A stretch of 64,000 nt of DNA, taken from assembly GCF_030704535.1 (NCBI RefSeq), contig NC_081821.1, positions 1,627,001-1,691,000 on the forward strand, written 5' to 3'. A program made the translations under genes and the position numbers. How positions within the stretch are numbered: the first letter of the stretch is position 1; every line of letters starts with the position of its first letter. This document shows, piece after piece, positions 18,117 through 30,699 of this stretch. This stretch comes from Vitis vinifera. Taxonomy: Eukaryota; Streptophyta; Magnoliopsida; Vitales; Vitaceae. The notes beneath the pieces were generated by a model. It had not been told where the DNA came from. It was given only the letters and a program-made list of their open reading frames with translations, and did not search any database.

Positions 18117-18365
18117 ATGTATATATACACATCAGACAACGCGTCAATACTCTCATCTCGCCCTTAGTTTGTAGGGTTATTTGGTTAATATATTTGCAAA
18201 TATGAGGGTTATTTCTTATAACCAAATAACCCTAGATTTTGTAAGGGATCAAGGTGCACCCAACTTCCCGCTCAGCACAGTTGTTACTTATCATACAGTT
18301 TATGTATGAAATAAGAACCGGAACCATTGTTATTTACCTTTAATTAGTCACCATGCATCACAATC
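18117..18365. repeat. B-type upstream segment, copy 3, with a 63-bp inverted insertion
   Basis: Matches 1-350 and 4467-4690 (aaggtgcacccaacttccc, catgcatcacaatctta). Inside it, 18172-18234 begins with TAGGGTTATTTGGTTA and ends with its inverse TAACCAAATAACCCTA, flanked by tttgta on both sides, and is absent from the other copies. This looks like a tiny fold-back element. Confidence 0.6.
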
Positions 18366-18368
18366 TTA

Positions 18369-18805
18369 GGTGGTGTTTATTTTTTTACTTAATTCTAAAT
18401 AGAACCTTAATACTTAATAGTGTTAAATATTAGGTTGTTTGTTTTTATAGTATTTTATTTTTATTAAGTATTAAAAAGTAAAAAAAATCAATATGTTATT
18501 TTTTCTATTTATAAAAAACTACATATTTTGGTTTTTTCTATTTAGTAAAAAGTTTATAATAAATCATGAAAAAATAGAAAAACAAACAACCTAAATTTTA
18601 AAACTAAATTGCTTTTAACAAAAAGTCAAAAAAACAAACACCACCAAAATATGTAGTTTTTTCTAAATAGAAAAAATAACATATTGATTTTTTTTACTTT
18701 TTAATACTTAATTGAAATAAAATACTACAAAAACAAACAACTTAATATTTAACATTATTAAGCATTAAGGTCTATTTAGAATTAAGTAAAAAAACAAACA
18801 CCACC
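18369..18805. mobile_element. Fold-back Tourist-like MITE
   Basis: A 437-bp AT-rich element whose two halves are long inverted repeats: GGTGGTGTTTATTTTTTTAC at the left and its near-inverse ending in AAACAAACACCACC at the right. It is flanked by TTA on both sides, the duplication expected for PIF/Harbinger-type MITEs. Non-coding. Confidence 0.75.
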
Positions 18806-21460
18806 TTAGTCTAGTTCAATGACCATTTTTGAAAACAATTCCAAAAATAGTTTTTAAGAACAATGTTTTAAAATTATTTTTTAATATTGTATAAGGAAAA
18901 AAAATTGTTTGAGAATTTCAAATGGTTTTAACTTATTTTCAATGTTTTTAAATATATTTTAAAATAATTTTTATACCTACTATTTTATTTTTTATTATTT
19001 TTATTATTTATATAATTATTTTTTAAATAATTTTAGAAAATAATTTAAAAAATGTTATAATAAAACATTCAATTTTCTGTTTTCAAGAAAACAAAAAATA
19101 GTGTTTTGGTTGTGAAATTTATTTATCTATTTTTTTTTCTAGAGAATAAGAACATGTTCTTGAAAACAATTTCCAAAAAACGTCTTACTACCCTTTTTTC
19201 TTTTTTCTTTTTTCTTTTTTATTACTCTTTTATGCTCACATGCTCCAGAATACTTTGTTATGCTTATTTTTAAAATATTGTTTTTGAGTTAATTTTTTTT
19301 TCTTTTTACTATTTTAAAAAATTAAGAGTGTTGGATAAATTGTTTTTTAAAATATTTTTAAAAAAATAAATAACAAAAAGCTTGTTTGGATAATTGTTTT
19401 TAAAAATAATTTTTCTATTTTGATTTTGTAAAAATATTGTAAATTCAATTTATATAATATTAATTAAATTTAATCCAAATTTACTAATAAATTATATTTT
19501 TTATAAAAATATATTATTTTAGTATCTGTTATAAAAATATGGATATTAACATCTACATAAAATCATATGCTTATTTGATTTAAAATAGATTTTAAAATAA
19601 ATAAAATTTAACCTTTTTAATATGTAAAAGAATCATATTTTTCTTTACATGTACACATCTAATAGTCAATTATGGGCATAGTATTTTAAAATGCTTTGAT
19701 TTAATATGCAATTAAATGAATAAGTTTTTTAAATCTTAAATTATTTTTAAAAATCATTAAATTCACTAATAAATTCAATAGAAACTGTCATATGATTTGG
19801 GGATCATTTCTCACATATAATTATATGTATAAAAAAAATAATAGAGTTATTATGCATTGATTTTTATCAATAAATTTATAACATTAATTGAGTTATTTCA
19901 AATTATTTTTAAAAATTATTAAACTTGTTAATAAATCTAATACATTAAGTCTTATTTAGTTAATGAAAAATTTTGAAAAAATATATTTCTATTTTATGTT
20001 AATTTTTGTCTATAAACTTCTTGTATTAATTGGATCACTATTTAAATTTAACATTATTTTTAAAAACCACTAAACTCTTTAATGAATCCAACATATTAAT
20101 TTTTGTTTGATTTAGACTTTATTTATGAAAAAAAATTACAAAAATATGATTATATACAAACAAAAAACTAATTAAGTCATTTAAAATAAATTTTGGTCTC
20201 TAACCCTCTTAACGTTTGATTTTCTAATATTAACTAAATTAGTTTTTCAATTTCAAATTATTTTTATAAATTAATAAATTTTATGGATCAAGTATAATTT
20301 CATTTGTAATTTATTTACTCAATGAAATATTTTAGAACAGTTAAAGAAAATTACAAAAAAGAAGAAGATGTGTAACTCAAAATAATATTATGTTTGAAGA
20401 TTTTAGGTTTCAATATTGAGTCAAATAAGAAGAAATATATCATGCTCAATTTAATTTCTATTTTATATTTTTAAATTTGTTCAAAATTTTCTTTTATTTT
20501 TACAAATGATGAAAAACAATTACTATTTGTAAAAACCAAGAGCTTGATTGACATAATTATTTTTTATGTTTGTATAACTTTTTTTAAAAATAATTAAAAA
20601 ATATTCTCTAAAAACACTTCATTTTTTGTTTTTAAGAATAGAAAATAAAAAATAATTTTTTTATTATCAAACATGTTTTCCTGTTTTAGAAAACAAAATT
20701 TTGTTCTCAATCGCCAAACAGGTAAACTTTATTTCACATTTTAAAAAAAAACTGGAATGTTAAAAACAATTTTTCATTTCTGAAAACTGCGAATGGGTTT
20801 TAGATCATATCTGAAACAGACTCTAATTTCTGTGACGTTACTGCGGGTTGCGCACGAATATCATGGCATATATCCCTACATTCATAAATTTTCAAAACCG
20901 ATGGGAGTTCCCTTGTCCGTGGTCCTCTCTCTCTCTCTCTCTGCTTGATTTTCTTGGCTCTTTTATATCAATACTGTTCAACAGTTTATCCAAATTAATT
21001 ATTTTCTAACATTCTTTCTGTTAGGCTTGCCAATAAAAATTAATTATATAAAGTTAAGAAATTAAATATTTATATATATTTTGTGAGAAAATTAATGTTA
21101 ACATGGCTGTGTAGGTATGTAGATCCTTCGATCCTGTTCACCAAATGCACCTTTTGTTAATTTCCCACCTTGGAAGGGAATCATATCACATAAATCTATT
21201 GTTTAAAATCATGCCACATAAATTATTTTTTAGAAAAAAAAAAAAAAAAAAAAAAAGGAATTCATCTAATAATAGGTCACAGTGAATTTGAATGTTTATC
21301 ATGGAAGCCTTAAGTTGCTAACTTTGATTACTTATTTATTATTCCAATTAGATTAATAAATTTCCTTCAATTTTATGGAAGTTGGGTGGTTCCCCATTTC
21401 ACGTAGGCCAAATGGGGCGGATCGACCCGTGAGTTTCTAACTTCACCGCACTTACATTCC
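18806..21460. other. AT-rich intergenic stretch
   Basis: Very AT-rich, with homopolymers and a CT run near 20928-20941. No gene or clearly bounded repeat seen. The last few hundred bases form the 3' flank of the uridine kinase gene that ends at 21461. Confidence 0.5.
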
Positions 21461-24400
21461 TTATTCAATTGGCACAAAGTAATCATCAGTGCCAAAGTAG
21501 CGGTCACCAAACTCCCCCAACCCTGGTATGACTCGAAACTCCTCATTTAATTTAGCATCAATCTCCGACGTCACAATTTTCAGAGATGGGAACCTATTGC
21601 ATACGCACTGTATTCCCTCTGGAGCCTACGATTAGCATGGAAACACTAAATATCAGTATTTGGTTCCCAAAGAGTGAAAAATATATTGAGAACAATGATT
21701 TTCCATTCTTACTAACGGAACAATCAGGAACAGGCATTGGATTTAAAACTCACAGAGATAAGATTAAGGAATATTATGGAGGATTCCGGAACCCCCTTCT
21801 TTATAAGAAGTTCGATTGCCTGGTTTGCGGAGTTGCCTGCAAGGGGCATCATCCAATGTGAATCAATTTGTAAGCAAAAAACATGAACATGAGTGACTTC
21901 CTACAAGAGAATAAGTATTAAGAAATGAATGACAAGTAATACATAATTAAAATAAATAAATAAATAAAGACCCACCAGTAGCAAGAACTGGGTCCAGGAG
22001 GAGGACATGCCGTTCTGAAATATCTTTGGGAAGCTTCTCATATATAAGCTGCTTGGAGGCAGAGACAGAAAATGTAAAGTGTGAAGAACTGCATACATAA
22101 GAAAACCCTATAACATCTACATATCAATTCTAGTAGATATACTACCTGTTTCCCGTTATCACCGTCACGGTGAATGAGGATTTTCCCTATTTTTATTCCT
22201 TTGCAACATGCCCGCAATGCATTTTCCATGCTTTCACCGCTGCAACAGTACAAATCAATTGACGCATGAATAGATATTAAGTCCGATATTATATCTTGTG
22301 TGTCAGAAAAATAATAAAACTTACCAAAAAGGAAAACCTCATTCCAGGCTCACCTTCGGATAATGGATACTCCACACAGTTTCTTGCAAAATTCAACTCC
22401 AGTATATACTGATCCTGGAGTGGGACGACAACACATTCAAAGATTCACGGCAGATATTTGATAGTTAGCAATATGACATTAATGCAAACTACTGAAGCTG
22501 GTTAGCACATTCTAGGACAAAAATAAGGAAAAAACAATTTTTCATATGTTTCCAAAGTTGCAGGCCTAGTGCAAGGCCGACCCGGTGCCCAAGTTATATG
22601 ATGAGTAAGAATTGTGTCTGTCATTTTTCCTTAAACATGTACCTGTTGGAGTGAACACTTGCTTCTCGAGGAATGGCAAGTAGCCAAGGCCATGCTCCAC
22701 AACCTGAAAAGTCAATGGTTCAAGTGATTTTAGAAACAAAGAGATATAGATCCACTTATCTTATGGATAATAAGCTTGAAGCCAGAATGTACCAGGCGTA
22801 TCAGCCGGTCTGAATAAAAAACAAAATCATGTTTCGATATTTCTCTGTCACGAATCAGAGTATGCATACCCCTTATCTGCAAGAAAGGACTAAACATTAG
22901 AGAGGAACAATAAACACCTCTTTCCTCTTCCTTCACCCTCTGTGGAATTCATTATTAAAGCATCTATACCTCTGACAATGATCGATGCAGAGTTTTTTCA
23001 GAAAACAAAAGGTTGAAAGTTTAATGTTGACACGAACAAAAGGAGAAATCTAATTCTCTTCATATAACGGTATAGATAAAACAGAAATCATGATATGCTT
23101 ATATCAATAGTTGAAAAGAAGATAATAGGAATGCAAATTGTTAAGTGCTTTAGGCTATGTTTGGTTCTTGAAAAGTTTGAAGGAAAACAAATAGGAGAAA
23201 AAATAGAAGAAAAGAAAAATGTAAGAAAAACTTATAAAACTGCTCTGTGAAAAGTAAGGGTTATCTCCGTTTTTTCCCTTGGTATCTTTTCTCCTTATCT
23301 TTTTTTTCATCTTATCCAAACATTAATCATTTTCCTTGATTTTTTTTTCAATCCATGTTCACATGCATCTGGACTGTTCAGCTTGTGCATGAGAAGCCAA
23401 CTCACAGAGTAATATCTACCCGTGTACGCAACTTCTTATATTCATAAAGTCTTTAACCTTATCCCAGAATTAAGCTTGTTTCCTTTAACTGGTCATCTAT
23501 TTTATGTGTGTGTGTGTGTGTGTACGGCCTAGATTACTGATAAATATGGTTTCAGGTAGCAATTGATTGTATGGAGCCGCCATTTGCACTCTACTACTGA
23601 AGCATGAGTTCATTTACTTTATGCAAAGGTGAAGAATAAGAGAAGATTATGACGAATACCTGGAATGTAGAGTGAATAACATTCACATTAGGATATATTT
23701 TGCAGAGATCATGCTGGCCAAGCTTTGTGCGGATATGTTGCACAATCAAATCAATTGCAACATGATTCTCACCACCCCGAGGTATGATAACATCAGCAAA
23801 CTTCTTTGATGGAAGAATAAAATTATCAAAAGCAGGCTTGACGAATTTCGCATACTGTAAACTCAATGAAATACAAAGTAGTGTCATTCCATATCGTGTA
23901 ATTGAAATAAGGACAGGCATAAGACATCAAACAACTATACAGTTTAGGAAATTTTCTAAACCCAATCGCCACATGCCTCATATGAAAGAAAAGGAAAAGG
24001 AAAAAGAGTTCTTGAAAATTGATCCACATCATTGTAGAAATGCAAATGGCATTTTCCAGATCTCTTGCAGACTATGGTTTCCACAAATACCTCGATGAAA
24101 TGAAGAATGAGGAGATTTCTAAGTTGAATCAAATTAAAAGAGCAATATTAACATAGTCTGAAAATTACACCTGAATGAAAAATATGGCAGGAAGCTCAGC
24201 ATTTCACCTCTAGGTAAATCTATGCTTTTTCTTTCTTTTTTTTCCTCTTCCTTTTTTCCTTTTCATTATTTTCCATTTTGGTTGACTACATGTCTGAAAA
24301 TCTTAGTGTTACATTTTCATATTCCAAATTCATCTCTTACATGGTCTGCAGAAAGCCCCATCCTGGTTACAAATATTTATTTAGCCTTACATTTTTTAAA

Positions 24401-27400
24401 TGAAAAATTAAATTTGCTACTGCATTCCTAGTGTATGGAAACCACATAGTTACATGTCCCACATAAATATAGTTGTCCTCATGCCACACATTCAGGTTAT
24501 GGAAAGCCTAGTATCATGCCACAGATTCAGGTTATGGAAGGCCTAGCATCATGCCACATATTCAGGTTATGGAACCCCCTTCAGCCAGTGCTATCTTATT
24601 CATCACTTGCTCCACAGAGAACAACCCATGGAAGATAAAACTTGATACCACAACACAAGTCCATCATCTTCATCATCCAACCATTGTCAACCCATGGAAG
24701 ACAAACATGATATCGTAAGCACTAGTGCCTCATCTATCAGGCTCTGTATTATTTACTGACACATATGAAGTTTTCGCTTGCAAAGCCTGCCACACTTTAT
24801 TGATTTCTCCTCCAATGTTTTCAGCCCTTGATCTTTCAATTAGCAAATATCTTCATTTTTTATTATTTTTATTTGAACCCACAACATCCCCACCCCAACT
24901 CTTTGCCACTTGAGGCAGACTGGTAGCACTCCTTATGTATGAAGTAACTATTTCAAAACATCTTAAGGTCATCAGTTTGCTAATGTGCATACATGCAGTT
25001 ATAGAAATAAAAGTGTCTTGCCTGTTCAAGAACAGACTGTATATCTCTACCCCTCTCAACTGTGTCACGACTTATTCTGCGAGCAAGCCTTACATCAGCA
25101 TCTGAAGAAATGTAAGACCAATAAGCATCAATAGTGAAGCAGAGGAATAAAAATGAAATGGAGAAAGAAATATAAGACCGATGAGCAGGAGATAATGAAG
25201 CAGACGAAGAAAAAAATAAAACAGCCGGGGAGAGAGAAAAATATAAGCCCAATGAGCATGAAACGCTGAAACAGGGGAAGAAAAAATAGGATAGGGGAAG
25301 AGAGAGAGTTGTGAGCACAAATAGGAGCGACAATATAGCTTCTTTTCTTTTTATTTTTTATCCATAGTTGAAAGGTTGGTCCAGTAAAATTATGGCGCCT
25401 CAAATGGGAAGCATCATGGCACATAATGGTTAGAGTGGAGCAATAAAACTTGCCCTCCAACACCCCAGCCCACCCCACACAAATTTGATAAACACTCAGA
25501 AGTCAGAAGACGTCAAACAAATGATGCTGGATTTCTAAAAGAATTTGAAAAGTTTCTTCTATCAATATCCATGAATAAAATTGAACTCCAGAAAATTATG
25601 AAATATCCATGAATCATGTCAACATAAATGAGGATGGGGGGTACCAAAACTGCAAAAATTCCCTATTCTAAAATGTTACAAGATTGAAATGAGAAAAAAA
25701 AACCTGCATCAACAAAGATTTTCATATTCATCAAGTCCCGAACACACTGATCATGGAATACCAGTATGCCCTCCAAAATAATTACATCAGAAGCATTTAC
25801 CTGCCAACAAATATGATTAAAAAATTAACAAAAAGAGTTTTTTTCATAGTTCATAACTTCAAAACTGGAATTTGAAAGAAACATAAAATTTCTGCTGCTA
25901 AGGCTTAAATAAGAAATTATGAGACTCTGCAAAATCAATATGACCAACTACTGAGCCATGCAAGCTGAAATTCTTCCAGGACAAAGAGGAAAGTATAAAT
26001 TATGAAAGCTCACTAAATATGAACTTTATGATGAATACATGTCAAAATTAAAAAAGGAGGAAATAGGGGCTTCTCCATAACACAAGGAAGCATAATTTAA
26101 AGCAGATACAAACTATTTCTCTAACATGTATGCTTTATTGGTTTATATAGAAACTAAAATGGAAATGGACTTTACATATCATAAATATTGACCAGCATCA
26201 GAGATGCCTTGACAACACCAACAATAATTTGTTTCACATCAGTAGATTCAAGATTCATATGACAACTAGATTAATATTTTTACATGGATTATAGCTTTCA
26301 AGTCTATACCACTTAATAAAGTTGAAATAACATTGTTCTTGTATTCTCTGTTTTCTTTTCCCATCGGAATTTTATCTTTTACGTTTCTTTTCTCCAAATG
26401 AATTTAACTCCACTGGCATGCTCATATAGCATGCTTGCAAGGATGTGTGCATGCAAAACTTAACTACAGACTCAGCTCCTACATGCCTGTTGTTGTTACT
26501 AGGTAAACTTGATTCTGACAAGACTATTACCCAGGAAAATAATCAAGTGCAAACCCAGATTATGAGCCCAAACTGAATTCACATGAAAGCCAAATAAGTT
26601 CAGCATGTGATATCCACGAGTACCTGTCGAAAACTATCAGAACAACGTTGATGAGTCTTAAAATCATATATTGGAACATGAACAGACTGTCCAGACTTGA
26701 GCTTGTGAATGCAATCCAGAAGTTGTTCCGTATCAAATGCATCTGTATGGATAATAAAATAGTAAAAATTACCGTTCAAGATCTTTCAGATTTTAAATCA
26801 ACAGAAATCATATGATTTAATATGTAGAGAAATTTACCTGGATGATCAAAATTATATTTATGCACATCTTCCAATTCTTTAGCTGTTAAACCGCGGTAGA
26901 AAGAATCCTGTAATAATCACAACAAATTTATCATAAGTGTATACTCTTTTAACTCTAATAAAACAGAGAACATGCTTGCTAGAGGAAGTAAAAATAGTTT
27001 TTCAGAAACATTTTTATTTTCAAAAAATGATGACAATAACTCGGTTCATATTTGAAATCGATTTCAGTTATTAAAGTACTTGCATATTTTAAATGGCAGA
27101 AAACAGTATTTTAATGTTTTCTAGAAATAATCCATGTCAGACAAAAACAGCTTTCCAAAATCTGTTTAGTTTTCTTTGTTATTTTCATTTCTTCTGTTCC
27201 AGCAACCGAAAACAGTCCTTATTTCTGCAATCAAGCAGCCCTAGAACTTCTTAATCAAGAAAACAAAGCGAGAAGAAAGTAATGAAATTTTTATAGAAAC
27301 TAAAAAGAAAAGTTTGATCCATTAGTTAATCAACTAATCTCTCCATCAAACATGGAGATTGTTCAAATATCATTCCACTAAGTAATTAAATAAATTCACA

Positions 27401-28360
27401 GTGAGTGATCAGATTTAGTACAAAGCAGTTATCACAATCACCTGATTGACAAGCACAACTCTATGATCATGTAGTTGTTGAATAATCATATCACACACTG
27501 TAGTCTTCCCTGATGCCGTACCTCCCGTTACTCCTGCACAATTTCCAAATGCGAAATATCACCAAACAAAATATATATTGCTTTTCTGTTCGGACACCAA
27601 GAAAATGCAGTAAAGAACAAAGCCAAAGCATTCACATATTTTAGAATTTCAAACTACAGAAGTTTTCTCACCGAACCAAAAAGATGTTGAAAGTGTATAA
27701 ATATGTACTCAATTTCCACATACCAAAAATGACCAAACCCGAACACATACGCTTTTCCTTCGGTTGCCGGGCAAAATACAGTAAAAAGCCGAAATATTCG
27801 CATATTTTAGAATTTCAGATCCTAAGTCTGACTCTCCAACGTTTTCTCAGTAGCCTAACCGAAGGCAAAAGTGTAGAATTGTCTTCCCAATTTCCACAGA
27901 CCAAAAATCACTAAACCATAACACAACTTTGCGTTCGGCTACCGAGAAAATGCAGTAAAAGAAAAAAAAAAATCAAACATTCACATATTTTAGAAATCCC
28001 GATCCGAATTCGTACTTTCAGACGTTTTCATATCAACCAAACATGAGGCGAAAATGACCAAAAATCACCAAACCAAAACACAACGCTTTTCAGTTCGATC
28101 ACCAAGAAAATTCAGATTAATAAAAAAAAACAAAACATTCACATATTTCAGAATTTCAAGTCCGAGTTCGCATTCTCCTACGCTTTCCAAAGTGCAGAGA
28201 TACCTATAACGAAGGGCTGTTTCGGAAGGCTATGATCACCGGAAGGTACAGAGAGTGAAGAGGAAGGAGAGCGCGGAGACGAAGCAGAGGAGGAGAGAAG
28301 GCCATCGGGACGCAAACCGTAGAAATGGGCACCGGAGGGAGTCTCCATCGCATTATACAT
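21461..28360 (-). CDS. UKL: Uridine kinase / uracil phosphoribosyltransferase-like protein (UKL type), 14 exons
   Basis: Pyrimidine salvage protein: the N-terminal kinase domain phosphorylates uridine/cytidine and the C-terminal domain resembles uracil phosphoribosyltransferase. Exons (high to low): 28360-28204, 27533-27442, 26907-26838, 26742-26624, 25800-25704, 25101-25022, 23854-23660, 22876-22793, 22703-22643, 22414-22354, 22239-22146, 22048-21976, 21836-21754, 21625-21461. They sum to 1,431 nt, giving 476 aa, close to Arabidopsis UKL1. Exon 2 carries the P-loop GGTASGKTT. The UPRT part has [38 protein letters not shown] and the PRPP-binding [16 protein letters not shown], and ends in [15 protein letters not shown]. 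Intron 6 has a GC donor (CAG|GCAAGA); the rest are GT-AG. The first ATG is used; a second lies four codons on. In several plants the UPRT activity of UKL proteins is doubtful. Confidence 0.93.
23153..23325. mobile_element. Degenerate MITE (copy of the 3960 family) in UKL intron 7
   Basis: Begins TTA|GGCTATGTTTGGTTC and ends near CCAAACATTA, with an AT-rich, purine/pyrimidine-biased body. The right end is poor, so boundaries are approximate. Confidence 0.45.
24480..24574. repeat. 35-bp tandem repeat, about 2.7 copies, in UKL intron 6
   Basis: catgccacacattcaggtta and two near-copies start at 24480, 24515 and 24550, giving a 35-bp period with a few substitutions. Confidence 0.8.
27580..28190. 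repeat. Diverged ~160-180 bp repeat array in UKL intron 1
   Basis: The phrase cattcacatattttagaa recurs with changes near 27630, 27795, 27975 and 28137, each followed by similar sequence (tctcaccgaaccaaaa, ccaaaaatcaccaaacc, accgagaaaatgcag). The array fills most of intron 1. Confidence 0.65.
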
Positions 28361-30430
28361 TCTCAGCGACGACGTCGTTTTGCTGAGAGTATTCTGGGAT
28401 TGGGTAAGACTGAGAGCGTGAGCGAGGCGAGCGGAGAAACAGGGAAATAATCGCGTTATGCAGAAGCGGATATGTTTTTTAAGGGATTTCCAAAGAACAT
28501 GTTCTTATGGTTTTCTTTTCCAAAGAATATGTCCTTATGGCTTTTTTCTTCCTTCGGTGACGCTTCATTCCTGAAAAATTCACAAAATACCAGTAAAATA
28601 AGAAAAAAAAAAAGTAATAAATTCTTTCTATATACTACAAATTTATTTCATTTATTTTTTAAATTTTATTAATTTGAAAAAATATATAATTTTGTTAACT
28701 AATTTCAAATATATTTTATTTTTTATAATAAAATTAAATTTAATATATAATATTTATTTTTCTTAATAATTTCTTGAAATTAAACATGACATTAAGGTAT
28801 TGCTTTTTATGCTTATTATAAAAAATGTTATAGTACAAAATTGGTCAATAATATATGGAATTTAAAATCTATACCTTGAAATGGATAATTAAAATAGGAC
28901 TATTGAATGAAGGTACTAAAATTTGGATTATGATAAGTATTAAAAAAAAATTAGTACAAAATAATGGATGATTTTCACTATAAAAAGGAAATGCAAAATA
29001 TAACCCATTTTAATGTGTTAATTTTCGATTCAATGTCACTTTTTTATCAAAAGATGTTTTTTCTCTATCCTGAAAAAGTGTCGTATGATATTATTGATTT
29101 GGTTTTAAAGATGTGAAAATTATTTTGATTTTTTTTATTTAGTTGATATCAATCAACATAATTAAATCGAGCATATTGATAATTCACGTTACTTATATTA
29201 ATTAATATTAAAAGATTATTTTTATCTTAATAAAATTTTTAAAATTTTGATAATTGTAAACTTGTGTCAAAAATAGTGAGGAGAGCACTTTTTAAATCTT
29301 TTTTCTTTTTTGCTTAACCAATGTACAAAAATATAAACTATCCCAAATAAATAAATAAATAAAAATATCTCAAATGAATGTAAAAGAAAGGAATCTTATT
29401 TGTGAAGTTGTTAAGAGTCTAAAAAGGTTGGTTGAATGGTTAAAATAAGAAGAATAAAAAAACTTTATTATTAGTTTAGATCTCATTTGCATAAATTCCA
29501 ATTTTTTTTTTTTAAAACTAACAATAACTTTAGAAAATCACATATAAAAAGTGTAGATTTAAAACTTAAGATAATAATTTTTTTTAATGGTTTTTAAAAA
29601 CTATTATAAGTAAATTCTTAAAAGTTATAAGGTTATATTTGGTTCCTGAAAAATTTGAGTGAAAATGTAAAGGAAAGAAAATCGAGATGAAAAATAAAAG
29701 GAAAGAAAAAATAAAGAAAAATAAAATATAGATTTAAAGTTAATAAATTATTTTTATTTACTATTTCATAAATATTAAGGTTAATAAATTATTTTTAAAG
29801 TTACTTATTTTGACTAATCTATACAAATATTAAATAATTTGAAAACGCATAAGTTTTTTTTTTTTAATAGTTTTGATTATATTTTATTTTATTTGATATT
29901 TTCCATAAGACATCAAACATGAGAAAATAATTTTTTTTTAGTATTTTATTTTTATTTTTTCTAAGAACTAAACATAATATGAAAATTTTTCTTATCTCTT
30001 CAAAAACTATTTTTAAAAAAAGTTAAATTTTAAGATGGTAAATTTTTTTTAATATCTCAATTTTTTAAAGTTATTACTTTTTTTAATATAAACTTGCTAA
30101 AAGTTGTATTTTTAACATACTATTATTTTATATTTAAAAAAAAAAACAAAAAATGATAAATGTTTCCAAACGGAACCTACCAATTAGTACAAATTAATTC
30201 ACCTCTTTGCTCATTTCTTAATTAAGACTGAGCATATGCAATTTTTTAAATGTCCGAAAGAGGTATGTTGTTTTTCCATCGGTGAAAAAGAGTTTCTACT
30301 CATAAGTTATAACTAAAGCACAAATGTTTTAGTGTTTGGAAATTGAAAAGACGTATTTTCAGTAATGTCCAATGCTTTTAGAGGAATTTTTGTACAAAGA
30401 CTTTAAAACTTTTCTTTTGAATATTAAGAT
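28361..30430. other. Intergenic, UKL promoter side, AT-rich
   Basis: The first 100 bp or so upstream of the UKL start are GC-richer and should contain the 5' UTR and promoter; no clear TATA box is seen. The rest is AT-rich and includes a MITE-like element near 29631-29977. No gene seen. Confidence 0.5.
29631..29977. mobile_element. MITE, family member of 3960-4286
   Basis: Begins TAA|GGTTATATTTGGTTCC and ends near AACTAAACATAATA, with an AT-rich body sharing tgtaaaggaaagaaaat and ttaataaattatttt with the copy at 3960. The right terminus is degenerate. Confidence 0.55.
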
Positions 30431-30434
30431 TTGA

Positions 30435-30445
30435 TCCCACATCGG
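30435..30445 (+). promoter_or_regulatory. Upstream sequence element (USE) of a small-RNA gene
   Basis: TCCCACATCGG matches the plant snRNA-type USE (RTCCCACATCG). The gap to the TATA box at 30468 is 22 bp, the shorter, Pol III-type spacing rather than the Pol II one. Confidence 0.85.
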
Positions 30446-30467
30446 CGGGGAGGCTTTCTGTGAACTC

Positions 30468-30474
30468 TATATTA
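30468..30474 (+). promoter_or_regulatory. TATA box of the small-RNA gene
   Basis: TATATTA, 22 bp downstream of the USE. Together they define a type 3 Pol III promoter, with transcription expected about 23 bp further on, near 30497. Confidence 0.75.
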
Positions 30475-30496
30475 CAGTCAACGAGTGGTCGATTGC

Positions 30497-30699
30497 AATT
30501 CTTGCACGAGACGGCGTGAATGGGCTCTCATATACCCAGGAAAGTCCCCAGGCCCAAGTCTGCAGAGATGATGCAGGCCTGGCAACGGGTAAGGCCTTAG
30601 TCCGAAACCCGTGGGCTGAGGCACGTGTGGATCTTGGGGTTTCTGAGGAAGGATTTGGATCCAACTGAACGGGGCTTACGCTCTCGTGCATGATCTTTT
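30497..30699 (+). ncRNA. RNase MRP RNA (7-2 RNA)
   Basis: The RNA subunit of RNase MRP, the nucleolar ribonucleoprotein that processes pre-rRNA. GGAAAGTCCCC at 30539-30549 matches conserved region I, and ACGGGGCTTA (to 30678) matches region V; AAGTCCCC and GGGGCTT pair to form the P4 helix of RNase P/MRP RNAs. TGCACGAGA at 30503-30511 pairs perfectly with TCTCGTGCA at 30682-30690 as the closing P1 stem. TTTT at 30696-30699 is a Pol III terminator. Plant nuclei use protein-only RNase P, so MRP is the likelier identity. The 5' end is estimated from TATA spacing. At about 203 nt it is shorter than the roughly 260 nt I recall for Arabidopsis. Confidence 0.78.

Noticed and set aside
24980..25478. 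Minus-strand frames of 76-117 residues
   Set aside because: They extend from UKL exon 6 into intron sequence; only the exon portion is supported.
30497..30699. Telomerase RNA, U3, 7SL or RNase P RNA as alternative identities of the small Pol III gene
   Set aside because: No telomere-template (CCCTAAACC-like) sequence, no U3 boxes and no 7SL core motifs. Plant nuclear RNase P is protein-only, and the P4 elements match MRP.
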